Source of the DNA: Leuctra nigra
Lineage: Eukaryota > Arthropoda > Insecta > Plecoptera > Leuctridae
Direction of reading: 5' to 3'
NCBI GenBank assembly: GCA_934045905.1
Contig: OW203762.1
Span: 48,819,411 to 48,883,410, forward strand
Length of the DNA stretch: 64,000 nucleotides
Below, one piece after another: positions 26,142 to 39,700 of this stretch. The position numbers were made by a program, and so were the translations under genes. The notes under the pieces are model-generated. The model made no database searches, had not been told where the DNA came from, and saw nothing but the letters and a program-made list of their open reading frames with translations. How positions within the stretch are numbered: position 1 is the first letter of the stretch; each line of letters starts with the position of its first letter.

Positions 26142-26697
26142 CATTGACCAAATGACGAATGTAGATCTCCTCCCCCCACTACGTCATAAAACAAAAGTGA
26201 ATGTTTGGTCACTGACAGCTAACAACTGTCAGTTACCAGCTAACAGCTGTTACTTACAGAATTTAACAGTTTTACAATCTACAAATTGCCATTAATATTA
26301 GCAATGCTTTAAACTATCTACTTGAATCTTGTTCAGTCTCAATTAACTTATCATAAGAGAGGAAGGACCTTTTTAAGTTGACGAAACAATCCAGTGACAG
26401 AAGCCATTAAAATGTAAAACGCTTTGGCAACATACCTGACAAAATATAATTTGTTTCGTTGTACCACTGTAATATTTGTCCAGCATATCATCAAACATGA
26501 TTTATATTAGTTTAAATATATTGATTATACTATTTCAAGGGCTAAATTAAACTATTTAACACGTGTGAGCTAAATAATTTGATCTTTTTGAATTTCATTT
26601 GTTTGAATGAAAAGTTGTTATTTTTCTAATCACCCTGGAGTTACCATGGTAATACCTTTGTTTTTTATAAGGCAACGCCCACCTTCATTGGTCAATT
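26142..26697. mobile_element. TIR element, copy 2
   Basis: The same element as 5703-6257. The right end CATTGGTCAATT is intact; the left end carries a short insertion (ATTGACCAAATGACG). It lacks the palindromic insertion found in copy 1. Confidence 0.85.
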
Positions 26698-27953
26698 AAC
26701 CCAGCATTGAAAAAGCAGCCCAAATCCGATAACAAAGAGATTTTTCCATACGCTTTATAGACATTGCGATTCCACTAGCAACCGAAAATAGTTGTAGAAT
26801 CAGGACCCTGGACTAGTTATTGAGTGTGTGAAACAAAGAAGCGTGCTTTGCTCCTGGCTCGGCTATCAGCTACGTTCTCCTGCAGGATGATGCTGCGTGT
26901 GAGAATGAGATCCCGAGCAGGATGGGTCCCGAGGGAGTGCGAGGATCTGTTACGTCGGACAGGGTCAGGACTCGGCTCCACTCTATCACGTGACTGCGTC
27001 CAACACTTCCACATTCGTTCACTCGACATCGTCATCGGGAGAATATTGTTTCAAATTGAATGTTACTTGCAAAGTTTATATTATTCATATTTTATATATT
27101 CGAGAAAACAAGCAACACGATTGCGCTCTGGTGGGGTGCTATTTGTTGTACTAGAAAAATGGCGGACGATCAATTTCTGTTGGATCAATTTCAACCAACC
27201 GTCATTTTGTTAGACACATTTTTGCATCTTGTATCGCTGGGCATAGCTACACAAACACTGACTTTTCAGAACAACAGAATGTTGTCACTGCTATCAGATA
27301 TTCGGTAAAATTTAGTCTGTCACTTTGACGGCTGTCATAATTGAAAGATCATACGCAGCCACGGTTCTTTTACAAGTCTTATAAATGACATTTCTGGAGA
27401 CATCAGACCACAATATCATGACTTGGATCGATCCTAGAGAATAAATGGCGAGCTTCAGACGAATGGAAATCGCGATATGCCCAGATATGCAAATGCCACG
27501 TGTCACTGCTAATAAAACTCCTCGAGAAAGAACGATACTTTGAACTTTTTGAAACATGTCGATTCGATCAGAACGAACATTTCAGCGACGTAATTGCATT
27601 GACGTTCAGATAGAAGAAAGTTAGCTCTGCTTTTAGCCATGTAAATGCCGAGAGAAATCTAATAGTAAAACCCTCGAGTTGCAAGAAATTTCCTAATTAA
27701 GTTAAGACATAACACTCTTCTTTTTCCTGTCTTCGTTGATTTGTTTACTTACACAGGCATCTATGTCGGAGGGTGAGAGAAAAGTTGGGATTTAATCAAC
27801 CCAGACGTGCCTTGATGGCGTTTCTCTGCTTGATACAGGCCCCGAGACAGGCGTGGAAGGAGCCAATAACATAGATCGATGACAACGAACACTCGAAATA
27901 TTTTCAAAAAAGTTACCAAAATAAAAGTAGGAAACAGGGTGTTCTAAAGCCTG
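26698..27953. other. Non-coding, no gene recognised
   Basis: A moderately GC-rich patch at 26820-27010 has frames on both strands and an acceptor-like CTCCTGCAG, but no consistent exon could be defined. Confidence 0.45.
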
Positions 27954-28152
27954 ATTTACACGGTACAATTTCTTGAACAGCTTCTGTGCCACACTTCTGT
28001 GTCACACTACTTGATAGAAATTAGAACTTGTTCTAAATGATATAAAAGTTGAGCTCGAGGTCTGTGACAAGAAGCTGCTCGTGTAAATACTAAATTGTGT
28101 GAAAAATGGGAATGTGACACAGAAGTTGTTCAGGAAATTGTATAATGTAAAT
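27954..28152. mobile_element. 199-bp MITE
   Basis: Imperfect inverted repeats of about 39 bp with shared blocks TACAATTTC, TGAACA and CTTCTGTG. No target duplication was made out. Confidence 0.65.
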
Positions 28153-28566
28153 CGAATTAATTGCCTACGCATTAAAACTTCCCAAAAAACAAATGCTTCT
28201 GAAAACAATTTTGAAATACCAAACTTTTCTACGTCTATTTCTCTAGTATCTTTATTTTGTCCGGCCCTCAATGTAGGTTGATATTCGTCACAGAAACGCC
28301 TAGTCAAAACAGATCTTGCAAGAATTTCTGTTGAGAGCTGAACAACAACGATTAGCGAATACACCGTCTCTCGCTAGGAACAGTCGATGCCATAACTCAT
28401 TTAGTACGCATCAAGACGCGTACTCAAGCGTATTAGTTTGTAATTACATCAATTAACATTCGCCGTGGGAAATTGAATAATGGAAACAGGAGCGTCGAGA
28501 TAAATTCACGTCAAAGCTGCACGCCGAGTCTCGAGATTACATTAGTTCTGCTGACATCACAGCCTC

Positions 28567-28853
28567 CCAGATCACAGTACACAGTCGTCGTACTGCGCAT
28601 CACGGCCTACTCTATGCCAGATCACAGTACACAGTCGTCTTGCGCATCACGGCCTACTCTATGCCAGATCACAGTACACAGTCGTCTTGCGCATCACGGC
28701 CTACTCTATGCCAGATCACAGTTCACAGTCGTCTTGCGCATCACGGCCTACTCTATGCCAGATCACAGTACACAGTCGTCTTGCGCATCACGGCCTACTC
28801 TATGCCAGATCACAGTACACAGTCGTCTTGCGCATCACGGCCTACTCTATGCT
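28567..28853. repeat. 47-bp minisatellite, six copies
   Basis: GGCCTACTCT recurs at 28604, 28651, 28698, 28745, 28792 and 28839, exactly 47 apart. Copies are nearly identical. Overlapping plus-strand frames run through it because the unit lacks stops. Confidence 0.95.
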
Positions 28854-31383
28854 GCATAGTTACCACGACTTTCAAGATAGCTCTCTTGCACCTCAACATG
28901 CCTTTCCCTTCCTTTCCAAAGAGAGAACACAAAAAGCTCAATTTTTCAGTTATATAAAAGCTGTCCCAGGAAATTGATATTCTAGTATTTCCGTTCTCTA
29001 CTGGCACACACTGTCAACAATCCTTAGGCAGTTATGTACGAAGGTGTATTAATAGGTAGCTGATATTTCAAGTAATAATGAAGAATGAAGGTAAACGGTG
29101 GATTTTTCTGTAAAAATAAAGAAGTACCTAGGGCACTCGTATTTTTGTTGAAATTTGAACACGAGTGCGTTCGAATTTTTGAAATTTGAATATTTCCTTG
29201 TAAAACTATAGGACTGGATAAACTTTCCACTCTAGGGACATTAGGGCCGTCTGGCGCGTGATGGTTTGACGTATCGCCGCCGCGAGCGCTGCTGACTGTG
29301 ATGTATCGTCTCGTCTCGTGGTTGATCGATACAGGCAAGATCTTGCCCTCATCTCTCACATCCCTTGCTCAGGTGACTACCAGCCCCAGGACACGGTATT
29401 CACACAACTTCACAGGACGTAATTACAACACTTGAACTTTCAAAAGAAGTATAGCAAGAAAGTAATTCAGCTGGAAACGAATCGCCTGAAGAATGTAGTG
29501 GTACAGAAGCGAAGTTTTTGTTTTATAAGTACTGGAAGGGGTCGGGTGTAATTTATGAATGGATATAGCGAGTATTATCTTTATGGTACGGCCGAGGGCA
29601 ATGGAGTCACGTGCCGACTCGATTTACAACCTACTCAGAGCACTAGAGGGCCTCAAGGGAATCTATGCGCGGCGCGATTGAGTTCAAGCATCCCTGGTGG
29701 AGGTGCCGTTTTCATGCAGACGCAGTGAGCGTTAATCACGGAGAAATCATACTTCTTACGCGTAAATAAACATTGAACACTTATTATGATGAAACTTATA
29801 ATTCACTTTAAATAATGATATATTATGTTTCAATTATTTCTGTATGTGTACGTTACTTACAGCTTTATTTTTCCTTAATCTCTTTTTAATATAGATCTAT
29901 ACTAACGTGAATAAGATTAGGTTACAAATCTTTGTTTAAAATATTATTTTATTCCTAACTGAAACTCTCACGTTTCATTTAATTTCTCGAAACCCCTTCC
30001 TATCCCCTAAAATTATGAAATAATAATATTGTTCAGTCAAAAGTAATCAAACTTCATTACATTTTTACGATTTTCTGAATATGTCAGCCCTTTTGGCAGT
30101 TCATCCTATTCATTTCCTAGTCCAGTGCTGTTCCAAATTGCTGGCTAATACTCGTTTCAAAATATACTATAGTACATTTTATTTAGGTACACAAAATGTC
30201 TCCTCTCCATTCTGTCAATTTAGCTCACATGTCTCCCCCATCATTTAGTAAGAATTCTACATGTTTCCATCATGTCAGTATCAAGGTGTAACATTGGAAG
30301 GCAGGATATGAAGCACCTTGACATCTTATTTAATTAGAATGAGAAATAGACTTACCGTGAACCACCGCCACAGGACCGCAACCTCCTCTAAAGTACACTC
30401 TATTCCACTTCAAGACATCAAAATCAGCTTAGGAAGGCTCAGGGATTCTCACAGATATTTAGAATACTTTTCAGTGACAATTCTTTCTTCATTTATTAGA
30501 CATACTCAACTTCAAGTCGTGAAAGACTCCTCCAAATACCCTTATTTATTACAGTGGGAAAGTAGAGGTAACCAAACCCTATTTACAGATTCCTGAATGA
30601 TCAAGACCCCACTAATTCCAGTAGAAGCCAAAATCAAATGAAAATCAAACAAACTGTTAGTCTAGACGTACTCAAGAACAAGGTGGAAAATGCAATCAAA
30701 GCTCATGCTAGAAAGAAATAATGAAGCAGCTTTTGAAACTAGGAATCACAGAATTGTTTCATGTCAGTTTTGTTTGTTGTCTTGCAAATATTTATGTAAA
30801 TGATGTGGATTTAACCGGTTTAGAAAGTTTATTTAAGATTTTAAATAATCTTGCATTGACTGCAATTTGTTTAACTCTGTAAATTGGCTTAGTACCTTAC
30901 TTGGACAAGGGAACTGGATCATTCGGTGCGACTTGAATTACTCGGGAGAGGCTGGACCGACTTCAGCAGGTATCAGTTAAAAATGCCAAAAAGTTAATAT
31001 TGAAAATTTTATTTAGGTAAACGTTCTCAAATAAAATTTTACAAAGTTGTGACAATGTACACAACAGAGAATATATTACACAAATCAACAAAAATTTGCC
31101 TTTTTTTTGGTGACAATTACTGCTCTTACCCGAATAGTACAACGAGAGATTGCAAAGAGAACATGTTTAAGTGTGTAAGACATCAGAGATATATCTTGAC
31201 AACAGATCAAAACAGTCATTGTTCTGTGATTTTAGTAAGAGCATATTAAAAATCACTACTAAAGGTCGACAATCACTAGCCTGTAGGACACCGCGGCAGT
31301 TGCCGACAGTGTCTTTCAGGTACATGCACACTTCCAGTGACAACAGAGGGGAAAGTTGACAGCAGGCAAACTACGAGCGTATT
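28854..31383. other. Non-coding, no gene recognised
   Basis: Mostly AT-rich. An isolated donor-like CACG|GTAAGT on the minus strand near 30350 has no usable acceptor. Confidence 0.45.
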
Positions 31384-31573
31384 GGTCCACCTGCTCACGT
31401 AGGTATATCCCCGATAATTAAACTCCAGCTACGTACAGGGTTTAAATCAATCTCCCAGCTTGCATTACTATCAACTTTGGTCCACCTGCTCACGTAGGTA
31501 TATCCCCGATAATTAAACTCCAGCTACGTACAGGGTTTAAATCAATCTCCCAGCTTGCATTACTATCAACTTT
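31384..31573. repeat. Perfect 95-bp tandem duplication
   Basis: 31384-31478 is repeated at 31479-31573; I found no difference by eye. Confidence 0.93.
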
Positions 31574-33181
31574 CCACCAATTGCTGCTCCATTCAATAAA
31601 AACATCACTTAAATTAAATCATGAGGTAAACAAAACAATAATAATATCTAACAAGCTTTGTAGTTGAATTAGTGTAAGCTTGCTTCTCTTCATGGCACAA
31701 CATAGGCCTAACATTGGTCCACACTAATAGTTGATCCTACATATATAGTCCATGCCACAGTAACTCTGTCAGGAAGCCACACATAGGAAGGAGTGTTGTT
31801 ACTGCACAGTTAGCGTGACATGGAGTATAGATAAATACTGTGTCTGGTGAATGAGTAGCCCCAGTGCTTGTTTCTAAGTCATACCTTTAGAACAATAGAT
31901 GTGTTTGCAGTAATTAATTAAACAATGTGTGTCAAGTGTGAGGTGTATAAACAATATAACTAGTGTGAATGATGCAAGGAATGAGAAATCACCGGCTCCC
32001 ACATGCAGGGCAACACCAACAGAACCCACAAGTATTCATTCTATAGAACATAGTGTTCGGAGTGAGCACACATTTGTCAGGCGTTAGCACAAGCACACCG
32101 TAACGAAACAAACTGGACAGTTTGTTCAAAGATTTGAAGTATAAATAAATTAAATTATTTTAAAAGCTAAAGTTGCAGTAAATAGTTCTTAAAAACTTCC
32201 TTAGATGTCCTTTTCCCATTTCATTATAGTAGCAATTGATTTGTCAACAGGTCAGTCAAAATTAAGTGTATTAATGTCAATTGAATTTAGTCTTCCCCAA
32301 GATTTCCTTAAAATTGCTGTCAATCTCTACTTTAGTAGTAGTACTGACTGACGTAAAACAGAGTAGGTAATGTTATAATAATTTCTCATTTTTTTTTACT
32401 AGTCCAGATAAATCCATAAAGAAAAGTCACTAAAAAATAAAATCCACGTCACCCAACAAATCCTCTCACAGCAAGGGATTGGAGCGATTGTCAAACAGCA
32501 AGCATGTGGTAATCGAGTAACAGACAACACATCAATAACATTCCAAGGTCAGATACATGTATTAACATTGAGATGGAGTAAACAAAATCGTTTAAGTTGC
32601 AACAAAATGCTTCCACGATGAGGCCTTTACTTCCAACCTATCAAGACATCTCCACCCTCAGGCAGTTTGGAAACTACGCAGTCTTATAATGCACATTGAA
32701 TTAGGTAAGCACATTTAGGTCCCTGGCAATGGAATTCATTGATCCAAGCATATCCAGTATTGTGGCGAAAGCTTGGTGTGTGTACTGATAAAAAGCAATG
32801 TTTGTAATGTGACATGCGGAAATGTGTAAGCTGTTGAAGAATAACACTCGATCTCACATCCTCCCACCCTCCGATGAAAACAAACGCTTTTTTACGCGAT
32901 TCAATCTCAATTCTTCGCTAACTTACACTTGCACCCAGAACATCAACCATCGATGACACAAAATGCTACAAGAGCCTAGTAAACTGTAATTTGCAACATT
33001 TTCCAAAGAAATGATTAAATTGGCATTCAACATGGCGAGGAAATAATATTATCGAAAAAGCCAACTCCCATGTTGGGGTGTGTGACCGAAATTGTTTGAA
33101 TATTTAATGGCCATTTCGAAACATCATACAGAGAGTTTCTTGTTGGTTGTCTCAATACTCCAGCACTATACAGGAGATAAT
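31574..33181. other. Downstream flank of Patj, no gene recognised
   Basis: AT-rich, no exon seen. It may include 3' UTR if the AATAAA at 33187 is not used. Confidence 0.45.
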
Positions 33182-33187
33182 TTTATT
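33182..33187 (-). promoter_or_regulatory. Candidate Patj poly(A) signal (AATAAA)
   Basis: On the minus strand AATAAA occurs about 190 bases beyond the stop codon of the last Patj exon, within an AT-rich stretch. It is the first canonical hexamer I noticed downstream of the stop. The motif is common in AT-rich DNA, so this is only a plausible 3' end. Confidence 0.35.
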
Positions 33188-33378
33188 TATGATTCACAGT
33201 TCTACGATTTTTGTATTATGTAGTCACATGTTTTAAATCTGCATATTAAACATTTTCTTTGCCCAAATGAATTATATTTTGTTCACTATCCCAGTCTTCC
33301 TTCAACATCGTATAACAGTGGGTCGACAGTACTTGTGTCGTTGATATGATATTCTGAGTGCAAGTCGGCAGCGAAGGA

Positions 33379-33705
33379 TTAGAAACTCTCCGACTTGAGC
33401 AGCTGGGGACCTCCCTCCTCGCTGGGACCCTCGACTTGAGCGTAATACTCCACGCGCTGCTCACTCACCTGGCTGTGTGAGACACTGTCGGGGATCGGCA
33501 GCGGCTTGGCCACGCCGATCCTCACCACTCCCTTCACCGCCCCCTTGAGCGCTTGCACCGCCTGGTCCAGCGAGGCGTTCTCCAAGTCCGTGTCGTTGAC
33601 GGAGAGCAGACGATCCCCGGGAATCAGACGGCCGTCCACTTGAGCCACGCCGCCGGGCACGAGGCTCCGGATCACGATCACCGTCTCGCTGGGGTTCAGC
33701 GGATC
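33379..33705 (-). CDS. Patj: Patj last exon j: rest of PDZ5 and C-terminus
   Basis: 108 codons plus TAA (33381-33379), after the acceptor CGTAG|GAT. It carries [39 protein letters not shown] and [13 protein letters not shown], then a polar tail ending in LLKSESF. A near-perfect donor, CAG|GTGAGT, lies inside the exon at 33468 in phase 0, so an alternative C-terminus is possible. Confidence 0.93.
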   Translation of the reverse strand, partial: DPLNPSETVIVIRSLVPGGVAQVDGRLIPGDRLLSVNDTDLENASLDQAVQALKGAVKGVVRIGVAKPLPIPDSVSHSQVSEQRVEYYAQVEGPSEEGGPQLLKSESF

Positions 33706-36700
33706 CTACGACAACAACCTTCGTTACACATCCCTCGGATAAATATCACTGCGGGAATTCACTATAGATTTTTAAATTCTTTTATAAATAAATCAATGTG
33801 CACTTAAAAAAAGTATTATAAAATACCGATTAAGCTGATATACCTAGTGCACCACAAATTTATGATTATCAGAAGGTTATTAAACATCAATGAACAGTAG
33901 ATAATTCTATGTCATTAGGTTATGTTTAAGGGCGTATGAGACCATACTCATCTTTTCAAAATACTTATAAATCTTCTCAATTTAATGGTATCAAAATATG
34001 AATTAGTCTTCTAGTTTGTGTCCAGTCCAGTGAGAACTATAATAAAACAAATCTGCCACCTGAAGATTGCACATCTATTATCTACCACTGACCCAATCAG
34101 CCCAAGCAGAAACCACCACCATGATTGTGAAATGGACCAATGAGAGGAGAGATAATGTGAAGGATTGATTCATACCTTGACTGTAAAGTGTAGAAACACG
34201 TAAGCATTCAGGGTTAGTAATCAGATGAAGTGTGATCGACAACTTGACGTGTTTCTACACAAACAATCAAGTGCGTTTAATGTTAGATTTACTGTTTCAC
34301 ACGTTTTATTGGATTTAATTTGCAAACATGATTTCACAGTAGAATATAATAATGAAGATGAATAGAGATAAAGTAGGTAATTAACTTTGCATGCGCTAAA
34401 AGCCCACCTCACAAAGATACAATAACTGTTGGAAATTAGTGCAGAGATTCAATAACCCAAATATGAAGGTTACTTTCTTATACAATAATGAGACTGAGCA
34501 TAGCGTGCTGTTAGCATTTAATTAAACAGCTGTCACATGATACACTTATCAGTTATCCTGAAATAAAATTGCACTCAGAAAAAAAAGCTCTGGAATAAAA
34601 TTTACAGAAATTATTGTGGTGTGAAAACTGAAAAGTAATGATTGGTATAATAATCCCGCAAGAAGGCCATTTCTCTTCTACAAATATTATTCATGTGTAT
34701 AATGTGACAGAGGTCTTTCATTTACTTGTGTTAGTTGCTACTACATACTTGAGTAAGTGATTAAAGGCCAAACTTGTGTTCCAGTATAGTAGATAAAAGC
34801 ACTATCAAGGACTCCAAAGTGAATCTAATTTCAAATTTGGAAATAGGTAATATTAGTATTTACCTATCACAATATGTATGTGCAAATACTTTGATTGGCG
34901 TGTCAAAGAAGGAGAATATATTGAAAATGTACTCACCTGCATCATCAAAATCAAGCAGGTTCATGTCACTAATCTTATCAGATAAAATGTAATTTTCTGA
35001 AATACCAAACATAAACTCACGGAGCAAGGTCTCAACAATTTCAACACAATTATACATCCAACTATTCAGAAATTATTACAATATTTATTTGAAATTATTA
35101 GAATGTAGTGATACATTTTTTGCATAGCAAAATGAAGAAGAATGTTGAATAAATTGAATAAATGATTACTTAGTTAAGTGGAGAACATGAACATGTTGGT
35201 GATGACGCAGGCTTGCTGACCGAGAGTTAGGCCTAGATGTAGATGTGGTACGAGAACGGACTCGCGCCGAGCGGCGATCTCACCTGATAGTCGAGTATGG
35301 AGAAACCAAGTCCGCGCTCGCCCTTGACCAGTTCGATCATCTGCGGTTCCGAGCTCCACATGGCGAGCCCGGTGAGCGGCTCGAGAGATCGAGACTTGAT
35401 CTTGGAGAAGCTGGTGTCCGTGGCAGTGGCGGTGGTGGTGGTCGAAGCCAGAGATCCATCGGACTTGGCCTTCACCAGGCGGTCCGAGGCGGGAATCAAG
35501 TTCTGCAGACTGCCACCCAGGATGCTCTGCGACAAACCACACATGTTCAGATCCTCCGCTTCTCCAGCAGTCAATCACATTTAGGCTTATATGTCGTCAC
35601 AAGTTCAATCAACTGTGTCTTGACTAATGAGTAATGAATGGCTTGTAAAACTTCACCAACCAACGAAAAATAACAAATATAAAGGTACCCAATTTAAAAA
35701 TACAAAAATGCTGTAAGCTAGGTTTTCTGTAACCTATGAAATAATAAATATCAACCTAGAAGGAAGACTTGTTATACTTGTGCTTTTCATCAAGCAAAGA
35801 AACAAACAATTTAATGTTAATATATCGAATATAAGACGGTAAGACCGCACTGCCAGCTACATCTTTCTTTGCAGCCGCCGCCAGAAGATGAAGGAATTAT
35901 ATCCTTCGAAACGTCGCAACGGCCCTTATCAGGGCCACCAGCAGTTTCATCGGAACAAACCGTCAAAACTGCCTTGCTAATTTCATTTCACTTGATATCA
36001 ACTATTCTTACCAGAGCTCAGAGGCTAAATAATTTAAAGAAAGAAGAAGAGGAAGAGCCAAGCTTGGCCAGCTGCTCAGGAGTTCGAGGCCCTAGCAAGT
36101 GGTGGCCTTGGCCACCCCCCGACCCAACTATGGAACTGGGCGAAGGATTATTATTGTTACACCTAGGAGCTTTAATTAAGAAAAAACACAATAAATAAAA
36201 AAACTAAAAAGGAAATACAATAATTTAGCAACATTTGCTAGCAATGGCAATATTATTCGAGCAGCATTTACCAACTTAGCCAACTTTACCACCTAAGACT
36301 GCACACAAGTCTCCTAATTTTTAAAAAATGGTACTACCCACAAGTTTCAATATCAAAAGGAAAAACAACTGTTAATTTAAAATCCAGTAAATAGACCCAT
36401 AGATTTCTCACATTGATCACCCTAGATACTGAAATACGGCACAATGCAACTCTAAGACAGATAGTTAACCCTGTTTAACCCTGTACTCTTATGTATTATT
36501 CTTTTCGATTCACCTCATCTATTGCTAACTTAGTTTGATTTCTGTAACAGAAAGTGTGCTCACCCGTGCAGCGAATGCCGCTCGATCTTGCGAGGTGTCG
36601 ATGAGGCGGTAGGGTGCCATCTCTCCCGGTCGGCGCGCGCACACCATGCGCACACTCATGGGCAGGTCCTTGAGGATCGTCACTACCTCGATGTGGTTCA

Positions 36701-39700
36701 TTCCCAGCAGGCGATGTCCGTTCACCTGGCAGCAAACATCCTCTTGTCAACATCATTCATGTCCAGTGCCTCACGAGCTCACTCATTTACTCAATTAATG
36801 CTCGGCTTTTTACTGCATACCGACAGATGATTAGTTACTTATATAGAATGAATAAAGATTTCGCATCTGCAGTTATTTTGCACCCGTAGCATAAATGTTT
36901 TAGACTTTAAGCAGTTTATTTGATCACCATCAAAAGAAGTAGTAACTCGCACATTGATAAATTGTTTCTTTTTACTTGATATCCTTACTAAGTAAATCAG
37001 ATATGAGTTTAAAAACACTAGTAGGCCACCATCACATTACTTATTATCATGTAAAAATGATCGAATGATATTTGAATGATGAATGATATTCGATGAACGT
37101 TATCGATCGTAGTTGGGGTCTTCAGTGAATGATAGATAGCATTCACCGGATATTTGTAGGCTATGACTATTTGCATAGTCATAGTCATATTGCCCGATTA
37201 ATTTACCTCCAACAACTCATCCCCGGAGCGCAGCTTCCCGTTGGTCCCGACCGGTCCCTCGGGCAGGATGGACCGGATGTAATGATGCGGCCGCACTTCC
37301 TGCCCATCCTCCACGTCGACTGTCCCCTCCAGACTGATGCCCAGTCCGCCACCCTCGCTCAGCTTGCACAGCTGCGCTACCACGATCTCCACCTCACCAC
37401 CGCTTGCCACGATGGACAGCCACTTGGCCTGGATGGCGGACTCGGTGGCGGGCGACAGAAGACCCTCATAGTTGGCATCGATCACGACGTCGGGGTTGAC
37501 GGCTTCCAGAGTCTCCAGGATCATGGAGTCGATGGTCGTGTGGGATTCTCCTTCCAGTTCGATCTCGTCCTCGCCATCCTGAACACAACAGACTCATTAC
37601 ATTCTGAACACTGCTGGCAGGAAGAAGGAAGTAACTTGAACCCACACAACAACCCTAGCCTTGGAACAGCCTCATGTTCAAAAGAAGTTCCAGATCTATT
37701 GACGCAAGTGCGCAGAGTCTTCTGGAACTTCTTTTGAACATAAGGCTGTAATACAAAATAAATAAACCTACATATTTTATAAGTTTTTTAAAAATGTTAC
37801 CACTTCTAAAAATAATGCCCATCTCATTCATCTCTCTTCGCGGTTTCTTTTGTACCGAGTTACCGAGTTTTTCACCCCTCTCAGATACCTGATAAATTCT
37901 GCACCTCAAATTAAGAAGAGCAAAAGTCAATTTTCTCAATTTTTCATTGCACACTTTTAGAATGATGTACATACTAATCAATTTACATTTGTCTGATATC
38001 AACAAATCTTATATCACCATTTCAAATATGATTGGATGAAGTCAGAAGTGCTGGTTTATGAGCTCAAGTATAAATTAAATTGACTTCCGCCCTTCTACCT
38101 CTCAAAATACAAAATTAAAATTATTGTATTGATTGAATGAGATCTATGTATTTCAGCTGTGAGCTGTCCTATATGAGACATAAGTCTGAGCAATCAACAT
38201 TTGTCATCAAACAAGAGAATAATTTTACACAGCTTTCTTCCCACAAAATGTATTGGTAAGGAAAACTTACCTAGTTTAAATTATTAGATAAGAAAAAAGA
38301 GAAATGTTTGAGTCACGAATGATGTAGAGGATAGTATACGAACCATGCTGACTGGGAAGCGAGGCAGAGAGGCCGCCGACGGAGATGATGGTGTCGGAGG
38401 TCGCATCTCGCTGGCTGCGATCGCCTGCTGCAGCTGCTCGTACTTGGGTCCTCGGAGATATCGCTCGAGTCGCAGTCGCACAACCTGCCCGGTGGAGCGC
38501 AGCACCTCCACTGCCTGATGGTTCGTGTAGCCTTGCAAGGAGCGAGAGTCCACCTCGACGATGCGGTCGTTGACGGCGATCTGTTTGCACGCGTCCGCAG
38601 CACTGCCTTCGCTGATGCTCTTCACGAAGATGCCCGACAGCTCCTCTGTAACATTGCATTACACGTTAGAAAGTGCTTTTGTCTGACAGTGGAACTGCTT
38701 CATCACAGATCGAAGATTTATTGAAGAAGCAATATCAACACTGTATTTCAACAATGATATTAAGAGGCAAACGGAAGCGAGCGAGAATCGCACGGTTCGT
38801 CAGAGCGGTTTTTTGAAATTTTGTCTTCCCACTAAATAATTTTAAAAAATCAGATAGTAACGACCCATTACAGCATAATATACTAAATAATGCCGCAAAC
38901 CAGAGTTCATTATGACCTCTGGTGCGACCTCAAGGTGTTAAATACGATATTTTTAGTAAAATAATCGTATTTAACACTTTGAGGTCGCACCAGAGGTCAT
39001 AAAGTACTGCAGTTTGCGGCATTATTTAGTATATTAGGCTGTAATGGGTCGTTACTATCTGATTTTTTAAAATTATTTAGTGGGAAGACAAAATTTCAAA
39101 AAACGCTCTGACGAACCGTGCAATTCCCGCTCGCTTCCGTTTGCCTCTTAACATAATTATCAGCATTTAAGAACTTTCATGATTCTGTATTTATTTAGGT
39201 AATTTTATCCAAGGTAAAATAGAGACTATATCCATAGACACTAAACTATATTAAATCCCTATCCCTTTCTTATAAATTGATTCTGTTCCCTTCAAAAATA
39301 TGCACCTAAATTCATTTTAAACTAATGTGTATGTGCAAAAATCATCAATGAAACCACAAAGGCTCAGTATATGGATGTACAGTTAGACTCAGAAGTGATT
39401 TAAGCTGAATATCTTCTGAATGTCACTAGACTGTACACAAACCTCAGCAACAGAAGAGGTAAATGTGTTACCAACTCACCCTTCTCACACACGTAGCCCG
39501 CGATGGTGATGCCAAGGCCGTGGTAGTCCTTCTTGAGATTGACGGTGAACTCCTCCACCTCCGGCAGCGCCTCGGTGTCCAGCGCTGCCATGGTGAGCGA
39601 CGGCGCGGAGGCGATGAGCGGTGCGGCGCGGATAGGAAGCGGATTCCGCACCACGTCCACCACTAAGCCCAGCTCCGGCTGAGAACAAGACAACGAATCA

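Noticed and set aside
26824..27035. Possible exon in a GC-rich patch with CTCCTGCAG
   Set aside because: Frames conflict between strands, the only donor nearby is weak, and no domain is visible.
38270..38345. Recursive splice site (AG|GTAAGT after a T-rich tract) just inside the intron after Patj exon f
   Set aside because: It is only about 72 bases from the exon, in an intron under 800 bases. Recursive sites are known from very long introns, and using it as a plain donor would add stop codons.
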